From Bacteroidota bacterium (GTDB lineage Bacteria > Bacteroidota > Bacteroidia > Bacteroidales > JADFUO01), in the NCBI GenBank assembly GCA_030614305.1, contig JAUWKH010000055.1, forward strand, positions 1 through 8,970: DNA of 8,970 bases, given 5' to 3'. The notes below the pieces were generated by a model. The model searched no databases, was not told the origin of the DNA, and saw only the letters and a list, made by a program, of their open reading frames with translations. Below, piece after piece: positions 1-6,347 of the stretch; positions within the stretch are counted from its first letter, which is position 1; each line of letters opens with the position of its first letter. The translations under genes and the position numbers were made by a program.

Positions 1-250
1 AAACCTGAAACTGACTTGCTCCAAAATAAAATATAAGACCAATGCCGGTATAAGTTACGGCTCTGCCAAGAGTATAAGTAAGTCCGTTAAAAAAAACTTT
101 ACGTTTATTATCAATATCTTTACTTATATAAGCAATTGCAGTAATATTTGTAGCCAAAGGGCAAGGGCTGACTGCAGTCATTAAGCCTAATATCAGTGCT
201 GATAAAAAAGGTAATTGAGTACTGTCAAACCAATTTTGAAGAAACTCCAT
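1..250 (-). CDS. arsG: ArsG-type / CcdA-DsbD-like membrane transporter, N-terminal part
   Basis: The first 83 codons of a polytopic inner-membrane protein are present; the rest lies beyond the left edge. It starts with ATG at 250, only 4 nt after the arsF-like stop. Residues 13-28 form a hydrophobic segment ending in the motif SPCPLATN (28-35), and a second membrane segment covers about 56-77. The Pro-Cys-Pro signature and this layout fit the cytochrome c biogenesis/DsbD transmembrane superfamily. In Bacteroidota a branch of that superfamily is named ArsG, a permease proposed to export trivalent aminoaryl arsenicals. I make the ArsG call mainly because the genes upstream are ArsR, a CPKC mini-thioredoxin and a CATC lipoprotein, the usual arsEFG companions. 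A plain CcdA-like thiol transporter that passes electrons to the two thioredoxin-like proteins is the main alternative. Confidence 0.7.
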   Translation of the reverse strand, partial: MEFLQNWFDSTQLPFLSALILGLMTAVSPCPLATNITAIAYISKDIDNKRKVFFNGLTYTLGRAVTYTGIGLIFYFGASQFQV

Positions 251-254
251 AATT

Positions 255-692
255 TTATTGAGTTAATAAATCATCAACTGTTTTTTTAATCTCTTCTTTT
301 AATTTATCAGGATTTGAACGGGCATACATAAAACTTTTATTTGTCAAATTAACTGTTTCCGAACCGGAAACAAACAAAAGAGTTTGTCCTGACACTTGGT
401 ATTTTTCTGCAAGAGATTTATTGTCATCTTCTTCAAGATTTATGGAAATAAATGCTATTGCACCGGTTTTCATATCTTCAGGATGTAACTCTTCAAGAAT
501 TGATTTAGTAACATTTTCTACTTCACGGCAAGTAGCACACCTGCGTGTGTAATGAAAATAGTAAACTTCAATTTTTTCAACTTTTGGCGTATTATAATTT
601 GAAGCCAAATTATCATTGCTTTGATAGTTGTTACATGCTGTAATATTTAAAGCAAAAATCAAAACGAATAATACATTTGCAAAATTTTTCAT
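255..692 (-). CDS. arsF: ArsF-type thioredoxin-like lipoprotein (CATC motif)
   Basis: This is a complete 145-residue protein. Residues 1-19 form a lipoprotein signal peptide with lipobox I-T-A-C, so Cys20 should be lipidated and the protein should face the periplasm. A polar linker (21-37) is followed by a thioredoxin-like fold: a beta strand (EVYYFHYTRR), then C52-A-T-C55, then an alpha helix. The region around 78-84 (IAFISIN) and the later FVSG strand match the rest of such a fold. Public family names call close relatives the ArsF subunit of a nitroreductase for nitrophenyl arsenicals, acting with ArsE. That role comes from the family and is not visible in the sequence, which shows only a membrane-anchored dithiol protein. 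The gene lies 12 nt after arsE and 4 nt before the arsG-like gene, which indicates one transcript. A general periplasmic thiol reductase is the alternative. Confidence 0.72.
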   Translation of the reverse strand: MKNFANVLFVLIFALNITACNNYQSNDNLASNYNTPKVEKIEVYYFHYTRRCATCREVENVTKSILEELHPEDMKTGAIAFISINLEEDDNKSLAEKYQVSGQTLLFVSGSETVNLTNKSFMYARSNPDKLKEEIKKTVDDLLTQ

Positions 693-704
693 AAGTACTA
701 AAAT

Positions 705-938
705 TTAAACGGTTAATAATTTTTTAATTTCTTTTACAGACGGGACACGCCCTTTTACTACTACCTTTCCGTCAATTACGAGTGCAGGTGTTGAAACTAC
801 GCCGAAATTCATAATTTGCATAATATCTTCTACTTTAGATACGTTTGCAGCAATATCTAATTCTGCTAATGCATTAATTGTAGCTTTTTCAAGTGCTTTG
901 CACTTCGGACAGCCGGTTCCGAGAATTTTTATTTCCAT
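705..938 (-). CDS. arsE: ArsE-type mini-thioredoxin (CPKC, glutaredoxin-like)
   Basis: I place the start at the ATG at 938, giving 77 residues. The open frame extends to 977, but only from a TTG, and the extra 13 residues are not typical of the family. The protein opens MEIKILGTGC-PKC-K with active-site cysteines C10 and C13, and has the cis-proline pair T50-P51 in GVVSTPALVIDGKVV. Length and motif order match the small redox-active-disulfide proteins of the TM0996/MTH895 group. Members beside ArsR and ArsF/ArsG are named ArsE and are thought to be the cytoplasmic redox partner of the system. There is no signal peptide, so it should be cytosolic. It lies 60 nt after arsR, the widest gap in the cassette, and a possible -7 box sits in that gap. 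Confidence 0.75.
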   Translation of the reverse strand: MEIKILGTGCPKCKALEKATINALAELDIAANVSKVEDIMQIMNFGVVSTPALVIDGKVVVKGRVPSVKEIKKLLTV

Positions 939-981
939 TTTATAAATTTTAATTATAATTCGTAGTTCGTAAAACAACGTA

Positions 982-1010
982 CAAAGATATGAAAAATTTT
1001 ATATATGCAA
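982..1010 (-). promoter_or_regulatory. possible internal promoter for arsEFG
   Basis: On the minus strand TATCTTTG (989-982, followed by TA) matches the Bacteroidota -7 box TAnnTTTG exactly. A TTG lies 18 nt upstream at 1010-1008, slightly closer than the usual 19-21 and with CTTG in place of TTTG. Transcription would begin near 975, about 37 nt before the arsE ATG. The -33 part overlaps the end of arsR. The ArsR palindrome is not repeated here, so this start might escape ArsR. This is inference from sequence match only. Confidence 0.4.
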
Positions 1011-1307
1011 GAATTTTTTAAAAAGATTTTGAGCTAATTTCCAATTTTCAGTATTAAGGCAATATTTTATTTTTGGCGGTTCAATCTCACCTTGAATTAA
1101 GCCTGCGCTTTTCAATTCTTTAAGATGTTGCGAAAGAGTTGATTTAGCTATCGGTAATACTTCAGCCATATCACCACTATAACAGCAAGTTTGTTTTAAG
1201 AGTAATTCAATTATGTAAATCCTCACAGGATGCCCTAATGCTTTGGCAAATCTTGCTGCTTTTATTTGGTTTTCATTAAAATATTCTGTACCTGTTTTTT
1301 CTTTCAT
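999..1307 (-). CDS. arsR: ArsR-family metalloregulatory repressor
   Basis: This is a 102-residue winged-helix repressor of the ArsR/SmtB family, first gene of the cassette, starting with ATG at 1307. LGHPVRIYIIELLL (24-37) is the usual dimer and first helix region. LPIAKSTLSQHLKELKSAGLI (51-71) is the helix-turn-helix with the recognition helix, and the beta wing follows (about 72-86). The protein should bind an inverted repeat as a dimer and release it when metalloid binds. Cysteines are C41, C42 and C83. The first two sit just before the recognition element, in the alpha-3 zone where classical ArsR has its ELCVCDL motif, but the C-x-C pattern is replaced by CCYSGD. Three thiols could give the three-coordinate site that As(III) or Sb(III) prefers; this is inferred. 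It probably represses its own operon through the palindrome at 1371-1388. Confidence 0.88.
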   Translation of the reverse strand: MKEKTGTEYFNENQIKAARFAKALGHPVRIYIIELLLKQTCCYSGDMAEVLPIAKSTLSQHLKELKSAGLIQGEIEPPKIKYCLNTENWKLAQNLFKKFLHI

Positions 1308-1364
1308 TTTATAAAATTTTAAATTGTTAAAAATAATTACTTATTTTGCTTATTTATAAACATA

Positions 1365-1396
1365 CAAATATACATTAATTTTAATGTAAAATCAAA
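1365..1396 (-). promoter_or_regulatory. promoter of the arsR-arsEFG cassette
   Basis: Read on the minus strand, TTTG (1396-1393) is followed after exactly 20 nt by TATATTTG (1372-1365), then TA. This fits the Bacteroidota housekeeping promoter TTTG-N19-21-TAnnTTTG. The start of transcription is expected near 1358, giving a leader of roughly 50 nt before the arsR ATG at 1307. The spacer carries the palindrome listed separately, so repressor and RNA polymerase would compete for the same DNA. Confidence 0.72.
1371..1388. promoter_or_regulatory. ArsR operator palindrome
   Basis: This is a perfect inverted repeat with 8-bp arms and a 2-bp centre: TACATTAA-TT-TTAATGTA. It overlaps the last two bases of the -7 box and fills most of the spacer up to the -33 box, a classic steric-block position. 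ArsR/SmtB dimers typically bind imperfect 12-2-12 or shorter repeats of this AT-rich kind. No second copy is seen elsewhere in the window. Assignment to the neighbouring ArsR is inference from position and symmetry. Confidence 0.72.
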
Positions 1397-1458
1397 TAAT
1401 AATAATTTTCTTGTTCACAATCGTATGTTAATAAAAAGTCTTTTTAAGAAACTATAAT

Positions 1459-2895
1459 ATGACAAAAAAAAAGAATGTTTTACCAATATTTGAAGAAGTT
1501 GAAATTACTGATGCCGGCTCGGAAGGAAAGGCGGTTGCACGAATCAAAAATAAAGTAATTTTTGTTCCATTTGTGGTTCCCGGGGATATTGTTGACATTA
1601 AAGTAATTCGAAGAAAAAAATCATTTTACGAAGGTAAGGCTGTAAAATTTTATAAATATTCTGATAAAAGGATCACTCCAAAATGCGAACATTTCGGTTT
1701 GTGCGGTGGTTGTAAATGGCAAAATCTGAATTACAACGACCAATTGTTCTACAAACAAAAACAGGTAGAAGATAATTTAACAAGAATCGGTAAATTTAAA
1801 ATCCCTGAAATTCTTCCGATCATTCCCTCAAAAAACATATTTTATTATCGCAATAAACTGGAATTTACTTTCTCAAATAGAAAATGGCTAACCGAGTTCT
1901 CAAAAGAGATAAAATTTAAAGACCGCAATATGAATGGTTTGGGCTTTCACATGCCGGGTATGTTTGACAGAATAATTGACCTGAACAATTGTTATCTTCA
2001 AAAAGAACCGTCAAATTCAATAAGATTAGCAGTTAAACAATATGCTTTGGAAAATAAATTGAGCTTTTATGAAGTTAAAAAATGGTCGGGATTTTTACGT
2101 AACCTTATTATTCGTAATACTACTTATGGAGATTTAATGATTATTTTTGTTTTTAATTATGAAAATAAAACAGAAATTGAAAAGCTTCTTAATTTCATTA
2201 TTTTAAAATTCCCTGAAATAACATCCTTAATGTATATAATTAATGATAAAAAAAATGATAATATCTCCGACCTGCCTGCTTATCTGTTTAAAGGAAAACC
2301 ATACATTATTGAATCAATGCCTGCTTTTCGGAATAAAGATATTAGGCTTAAGTTTAAAATCGGACCTATATCATTTTATCAAACCAATCCGGAACAAGCT
2401 TATGAGCTTTATAAGATTGCAGGGAATTTTGCCGGCTTAAAAGCTAATGAAATCGTTTATGATCTTTACACAGGCACAGGTACAATTGCAAATTTTATTG
2501 CAGGTTCGGTTAAAAAGGTTGTCGGGATTGAATACATACAATCAGCTATTGATGATGCTAAAGAAAATTCTAAAAACAATAAAATTTACAACACTGAATT
2601 TTTTTCAGGTGATATTGTAAAAATCCTGAACGAAAATTTCATAGTTTCAAATGGCATGCCCGATATTATAATTACGGACCCTCCCAGAACAGGTATGCAT
2701 GAGAAAGTTATAAAACAGCTTATAAATATCTCTCCCGAAAAAATTGTGTATATAAGTTGCAATCCGGCTACACAGGCACGTGATATTGCTTTAATGGACA
2801 ATAACTATTTTGTAGAAAAAATCCAGCCTGTGGATATGTTCCCTCATACCCAACATATTGAAAATGTAGTGTTACTTAAAAAAAGGAATAATTAG
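1459..2895 (+). CDS. rlmD: 23S rRNA (uracil-1939-C5) methyltransferase RlmD
   Basis: This is a 478-residue RNA methyltransferase of the TrmA/RumA class that uses S-adenosylmethionine to make 5-methyluridine in 23S rRNA. An N-terminal TRAM RNA-binding domain covers about 9-66. C76-x5-C82-x2-C85 plus C178 are the likely 4Fe-4S ligands found in RlmD. QTNP (308-311) precedes the Rossmann fold, whose SAM loop is DLYTGTGT (335-342). DPPRTG (407-412) and SCNP with nucleophile C434 follow, and the C-terminal MFPHTQHIENV carries the likely general base E468. All key residues are present. The start is the ATG at 1459, 151 nt from the divergent arsR. No clear TAnnTTTG promoter is seen in front of it; the shared gap is mostly taken by the arsR control region. 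RlmCD or another uracil target is possible, because single Bacteroidota enzymes are not all tested. Confidence 0.9.
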   Translation: MTKKKNVLPIFEEVEITDAGSEGKAVARIKNKVIFVPFVVPGDIVDIKVIRRKKSFYEGKAVKFYKYSDKRITPKCEHFGLCGGCKWQNLNYNDQLFYKQKQVEDNLTRIGKFKIPEILPIIPSKNIFYYRNKLEFTFSNRKWLTEFSKEIKFKDRNMNGLGFHMPGMFDRIIDLNNCYLQKEPSNSIRLAVKQYALENKLSFYEVKKWSGFLRNLIIRNTTYGDLMIIFVFNYENKTEIEKLLNFIILKFPEITSLMYIINDKKNDNISDLPAYLFKGKPYIIESMPAFRNKDIRLKFKIGPISFYQTNPEQAYELYKIAGNFAGLKANEIVYDLYTGTGTIANFIAGSVKKVVGIEYIQSAIDDAKENSKNNKIYNTEFFSGDIVKILNENFIVSNGMPDIIITDPPRTGMHEKVIKQLINISPEKIVYISCNPATQARDIALMDNNYFVEKIQPVDMFPHTQHIENVVLLKKRNN

Positions 2896-2926
2896 TTCGT
2901 CCATAAAGTCAATTATGTTGATAACA

Positions 2927-3018
2927 TTTTAGATTTATGATTTTAGATTTTAGATTTTTTTAATCCGCTGATAATCAATATTATTTTGAATCTTAAATCT
3001 GAATTCTAAAATCTTAAA
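2927..3018. terminator. imperfect inverted repeat between convergent genes, possible two-way terminator
   Basis: The 185-bp gap between the stops of rlmD and the shikimate kinase gene holds two arms, 2927-2956 and 2989-3018, separated by 32 nt. About 24 of 30 positions pair. The left arm is built from copies of TTTTAGATT and ends in a T run (2954-2961). The right arm carries TCTTAAATCT and TCTAAAATCT. An RNA from either strand could fold here, so it may stop both transcripts. The stem is almost all A-U, so it may instead be only a low-complexity repeat. Confidence 0.4.
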
Positions 3019-3080
3019 TTGTTAGAACGAGATTTCATAGACCTATACTAAAACTTAGTTCTATAACAATACTGCCACTA

Positions 3081-3599
3081 TCACTGCCACTTATCTTTTC
3101 CTTCTGCTAACATCCCTTCAATTTCATCATAATCAACAGACTCACCCTTAATAATATATGTAGCTTTCAGATAATATTCTTCCCTTTCTTTTATTTGTTT
3201 TATTATAAATTCATTAAGATTTTCTTTCCTGACATGTTTTAAAACAGGGCGTGTTTTTTTTGAATTTAATATACGTGTTTCCAGGGATTTTTCATGCATT
3301 TTAAGATAAATGGAAACACCATTATTTTTAATAATTTCCATATTATCATAAAAACAAGGTGTACCGCCACCTGTTGATATCACAACATTATCAAATTTCA
3401 GCAGATCATTCAATAATTTATTTTCCAGTTTTCGATAGGCTTCTTCATCATATTTTTCAAAAAAATCTTCAATACTAATGTGGTAATTTTCTTCAAAAAA
3501 ATCATCCAAATCAATAAAGTCATAATTCAATCGTTTTGCCAAACGTTTTCCAACCGTGGATTTACCGCTACACATATATCCGATTAAAAATATTCGCAT
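3081..3599 (-). CDS. aroK: shikimate kinase
   Basis: This 172-residue cytosolic kinase phosphorylates shikimate at the 3-hydroxyl with ATP, step five of chorismate synthesis. I chose the ATG at 3599; the frame continues to 3611 only through a TTG. The Walker A loop is GYMCSGKS (7-14). D32/D33 in DLDD bind Mg and shikimate, R56 in YRKLE and the G77-G78-G79 loop hold the substrate, and R117 in KKTRPVL belongs to the lid that closes over ATP. R139 lies in the helix KEREEYY. Length is normal for AroK. The gene is last in the minus-strand group, 66 nt after the transketolase C-terminal half, and no promoter is visible in that gap, so it may be read from upstream. Confidence 0.93.
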   Translation of the reverse strand: MRIFLIGYMCSGKSTVGKRLAKRLNYDFIDLDDFFEENYHISIEDFFEKYDEEAYRKLENKLLNDLLKFDNVVISTGGGTPCFYDNMEIIKNNGVSIYLKMHEKSLETRILNSKKTRPVLKHVRKENLNEFIIKQIKEREEYYLKATYIIKGESVDYDEIEGMLAEGKDKWQ

Positions 3600-3665
3600 T
3601 GAAAAAGACAATATTTTAATTATAAAGTATAAAAATTCAGGAAAGGGTTTCTTAATTCAAGCTTA

Positions 3666-4619
3666 TTATTTTCTTGACAGCACTTTTTTAACGGCTTCAA
3701 CAATGTTTGGTGTATCTAATCCGAATTTTACTAAAAGTTCTTCTGGTTTGCCACTTTCACCAAACTCATCATTTACAGCTATCATTTCCACAGGAACTGG
3801 AAATTTTCTAACTAACAACTGAGCAATACTATCACCCAGCCCACCATTCATCTGGTGTTCTTCGGCAGTAACAACGCATTTTGTTTTAGCAACGGATTTT
3901 AAAATAGTTATATCGTCTAAAGGTTTTATAGTGTGAATATTAATGATTTCCGCACGGATACCTTTTTCAGCTAAAATTTTTCCGGCTTCCAAAGCTTTCC
4001 AAACCAAATGACCTGTTGCAAAAATTGTAACATCCTCTCCTTGTGTTAATATAACACCTTTTCCGATTTCAAATTTTTGGTCAGGATGTGTAAAATTCGG
4101 AACTTTAGGACGACCAAACCTGAGGTAAACCGGTCCTGTATAATCTACAATTGCAAAGGTTGCAGCTTTTGTTTGGTTAAAATCACAGGTATTTATCACA
4201 GTCATATTAGGCAACATCTTCATCAGGCCAATATCTTCCAATGATTGGTGAGTAGCTCCATCTTCACCTAAAGTAAGTCCTGAATGCGAAGCACAAATTT
4301 TCACATTCTTATTGGAATAAGCAATTGACTGACGAATCTGGTCATAAACCCTGGCAGTTGAAAAATTTGCAAAAGTTCCTGTAAAAGGAATTTTCCCTCC
4401 GATTGTTAAACCTGCTGCTATGCCCATCATATTTGCTTCGGCAATTCCCACCTGGAAAAATCTTTCCGGAAATCTCTCAGCAAAATAATTCATTTTAAGA
4501 GAGCCGGTTAAATCAGCACAAAGAGCAACAATATTTGAATTTTTTTCGCCTAATTCAAGCAAGGCCTCACCAAAACCCGATCTGGTATCTTTCAGATCAG
4601 TATAGGTGTATCTTTTCAT
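3666..4619 (-). CDS. transketolase, C-terminal subunit
   Basis: This is a 317-residue protein equal to the pyrimidine-binding and C-terminal domains of transketolase; Bacteroidota and archaea often make the enzyme from two polypeptides. The ATG at 4619 is preferred because the frame reaches 4643 only through a TTG. The pyrimidine domain (about 10-180) includes GIAEANM with the catalytic E61 that activates thiamine diphosphate, the strongly conserved TGTFANFSTARVYDQIRQ stretch, and H124 in GEDGATHQ. The transketolase C domain (about 195-310) includes NIHTIKPLD and VTAEEHQMNGGLG. With its partner it transfers two-carbon units between sugar phosphates in the non-oxidative pentose phosphate pathway. 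It begins 27 nt after the stop of the VWA gene, so those two are probably cotranscribed. DXP synthase and the pyruvate dehydrogenase E1 beta subunit are related folds but fit the motifs less well. Confidence 0.92.
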   Translation of the reverse strand: MKRYTYTDLKDTRSGFGEALLELGEKNSNIVALCADLTGSLKMNYFAERFPERFFQVGIAEANMMGIAAGLTIGGKIPFTGTFANFSTARVYDQIRQSIAYSNKNVKICASHSGLTLGEDGATHQSLEDIGLMKMLPNMTVINTCDFNQTKAATFAIVDYTGPVYLRFGRPKVPNFTHPDQKFEIGKGVILTQGEDVTIFATGHLVWKALEAGKILAEKGIRAEIINIHTIKPLDDITILKSVAKTKCVVTAEEHQMNGGLGDSIAQLLVRKFPVPVEMIAVNDEFGESGKPEELLVKFGLDTPNIVEAVKKVLSRK

Positions 4620-4646
4620 TATTATATCAAAATCTGTTTTCAATTA

Positions 4647-6035
4647 TTAAAATAGTTTAACGTTAATTGATTGTCCTGATTGAATGCTGAATGATTTTTC
4701 AATAGTAAAAAACGATTTATCGGAATATCTTGATCTAAAAACCACTCTGTATATTCCCGGTTGTAAAATCAATGTTTCCTGATATGGGTTATTATCCCTG
4801 AAATTATAAATCCATTCAAGTTTGTTATTATTTTCAAGATAAATACTTCCATAACCAAAGGTTGTTTTTTTTATTACAGCAATTCCCGGCATCGGGATTT
4901 CAATTGTAGTTGTGTGACTTTGCTTTATAGTTATACTGTCAATATATATTCTTGGCAAACATAAAACTTCAATATCATAAAGTCCTGTCAGATACTTTTC
5001 TTTATGTCCAAAGCTTTGAACATTAATTGTTTCAAATTCTCCGGCTTTTCTTACAATACATTGTAAATCCTTCACAATATTTGAATGACTGCCTATTTTC
5101 AGATTCAGGTAACCCTGAGGAGCATTTACAGGAATTATCGTATGTTTTCCACTTGTAAGTTTAATACTATCAGCTTTAACCGGCGGAATTGTATGAACCA
5201 CAACATCATAAGTCAGTAATGGATCAATTGTCAGAGTATCAGGAAGACCTTTATTATTTAATGTATGAATAAAATTATATTTGATAATACCTGAGAAATT
5301 ATCATAAAAAGTCATATTAACATTTGTTTCTGTTGGTTTCCCTTGCTCATCAAGAAGGTTAACCTGGGATGTAGTTGAATTAAGTGCCTTATTAATTATA
5401 ATATCCAAAGATTTACTAAATTGTTTTTCGCTTGATGCGTCAAAATAATTTCCAACACAGTCGAAAACATCACTAAAGTCCCTGCCAATACCAATAATAA
5501 ATGGTTTTAATATAAGTCCATTCTTTTGTAATTCCTCGGAAACAGCACATGGATCACCACCACATTCTTCAATTCCGTCAGTTATCAATACAATAATATT
5601 TCTGCAGTTATCACAGGGTGTAAAATCATTACCTGCCTGTTGTAATGCATAAGCAATCGGTGTTGTACCTTTTGGAGTAATTAAGCTTAACCTGTATTTA
5701 ATCTGGCTTGAGTTATTTTTCCCGAACGGCACCTCAAGTTTTGTATCGTTACAAACCTGCGGCGGATAAATATGCTGATGTCCATATACTCTTAAGGCAA
5801 GTTCAAGATTATCAACTTTACTTAAGCTATCCAACAAATTTGAAAGAAGTTTACGGGCAATATTTATTTTTATATCACTTTGCCAGATGCCATACATACT
5901 TTGGGAACCATCAAAAACAAATAATATTCTTGTAAGAGGTTTAGACTTTTTATCATTTATATCTTGCGAAAAAGAAAAAACAGCTAATAATAAAAACAGC
6001 CCGATTAAACTATATTTTATTGAGTTTTTTTTCAA
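4647..6035 (-). CDS. secreted von Willebrand factor A-domain protein
   Basis: This is a 462-residue protein with a signal peptide: KKNSIKY, then a hydrophobic core about 8-22, with cleavage probably near SFSQ (21-24). A von Willebrand A domain spans about 35-215 and keeps the metal-ion site: D42-G-S44-Q-S46, a threonine at 124/125 in PKGTTP, and D153 in LITDG. Cysteines 141/144 and 158/163 flank the last motif (ITDGIEECGGDPC), an arrangement known from other bacterial VWA proteins. Residues 220-462 look like repeated beta-sandwich units with no catalytic motif I can name. There is no C-terminal membrane helix, so it is probably periplasmic or attached through partners. The only workable start is a TTG; upstream in frame there is no ATG before the stop at 6074-6072. 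It sits between the two transketolase halves, and I know of no functional link to them. The true role is unknown. Confidence 0.82.
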   Translation of the reverse strand: MKKNSIKYSLIGLFLLLAVFSFSQDINDKKSKPLTRILFVFDGSQSMYGIWQSDIKINIARKLLSNLLDSLSKVDNLELALRVYGHQHIYPPQVCNDTKLEVPFGKNNSSQIKYRLSLITPKGTTPIAYALQQAGNDFTPCDNCRNIIVLITDGIEECGGDPCAVSEELQKNGLILKPFIIGIGRDFSDVFDCVGNYFDASSEKQFSKSLDIIINKALNSTTSQVNLLDEQGKPTETNVNMTFYDNFSGIIKYNFIHTLNNKGLPDTLTIDPLLTYDVVVHTIPPVKADSIKLTSGKHTIIPVNAPQGYLNLKIGSHSNIVKDLQCIVRKAGEFETINVQSFGHKEKYLTGLYDIEVLCLPRIYIDSITIKQSHTTTIEIPMPGIAVIKKTTFGYGSIYLENNNKLEWIYNFRDNNPYQETLILQPGIYRVVFRSRYSDKSFFTIEKSFSIQSGQSINVKLF

Positions 6036-6097
6036 TATGATTTCAAAATGTAATAAATTTATTTTAACTATTCAGGTATCAAAAATTATTAATACTT

Positions 6098-6279
6098 AAA
6101 TTCCAAAACACAAGCACCAAATAACAAATAAATCTCAATTATTAAAATTACAATAACCAAAACAATTATTTTGACTTTTCTCTTCTAAATCATAAATATT
6201 TTTTGAATCCAGACGGACAAGTTTTGATTTTTGGATCATTGTAATTTATTTGTATTTTGTTATTTGGTGCTTGGAATTT
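6098..6279. repeat. long imperfect inverted repeat between tktN and the VWA gene
   Basis: Two arms face each other within the 312-bp gap. The core is a perfect 18-bp pair: CAAGCACCAAATAACAAA at 6111-6128 and its complement at 6256-6273. Outside it AAATTCCAA (6098-6106) pairs with 6271-6279; inside it AAATTACAAT (6145-6154) pairs with 6238-6247, with small loops between. A CCAAAA block (6157-6162) may extend the stem inward. No open frame, terminal target duplication or transposase is seen. It could be a mobile miniature element, a dispersed intergenic repeat, or a structured leader or attenuator of the VWA-tktC transcript. Apart from the weak promoter listed next, the rest of the gap (6036-6347) shows nothing else I can name. 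Confidence 0.65.
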
Positions 6280-6312
6280 ATTTCGTTAAAAATTTCTATA
6301 CAGTATCTACTA

Positions 6313-6320
6313 CAAAGATA
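6313..6320 (-). promoter_or_regulatory. possible -7 box upstream of the VWA gene
   Basis: On the minus strand TATCTTTG followed by TA matches TAnnTTTG and shares an 11-base stretch (TACAAAGATAT on the plus strand) with the box in front of arsE. No TTG lies at the expected -33 distance. If used, transcription would start near 6306 and give a leader of about 270 nt containing the whole inverted repeat. Low confidence. Confidence 0.3.
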
Positions 6321-6347
6321 TTAATATTTTTATACTACACTCATTTA

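Noticed and set aside
1342..1410. Plus-strand promoter for rlmD (TATTTTG at 1342, TAATTTTC at 1403)
   Set aside because: One is a base short and the other has a mismatch, and neither has a TTG at the right distance.
2243..2440. Plus-strand open frame of 65 codons
   Set aside because: It lies wholly inside rlmD in another frame, and its protein shows no recognisable motif.
2586..2801. Minus-strand open frame of 71 codons
   Set aside because: Antisense shadow of the rlmD catalytic region, which is strongly conserved on the other strand.
3066..3093. Short direct repeat of CTGCCACT units at the end of aroK
   Set aside because: Only two imperfect 12-bp copies, one inside the coding end; chance is a good explanation.
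3556..3822. Plus-strand open frame of 88 codons
   Set aside because: It overlaps the shikimate kinase start and transketolase end in antisense; no domain or promoter.
5708..6099. Two plus-strand open frames of 75 and 70 codons
   Set aside because: Both are antisense to the VWA gene and its start region, without motifs or signals.
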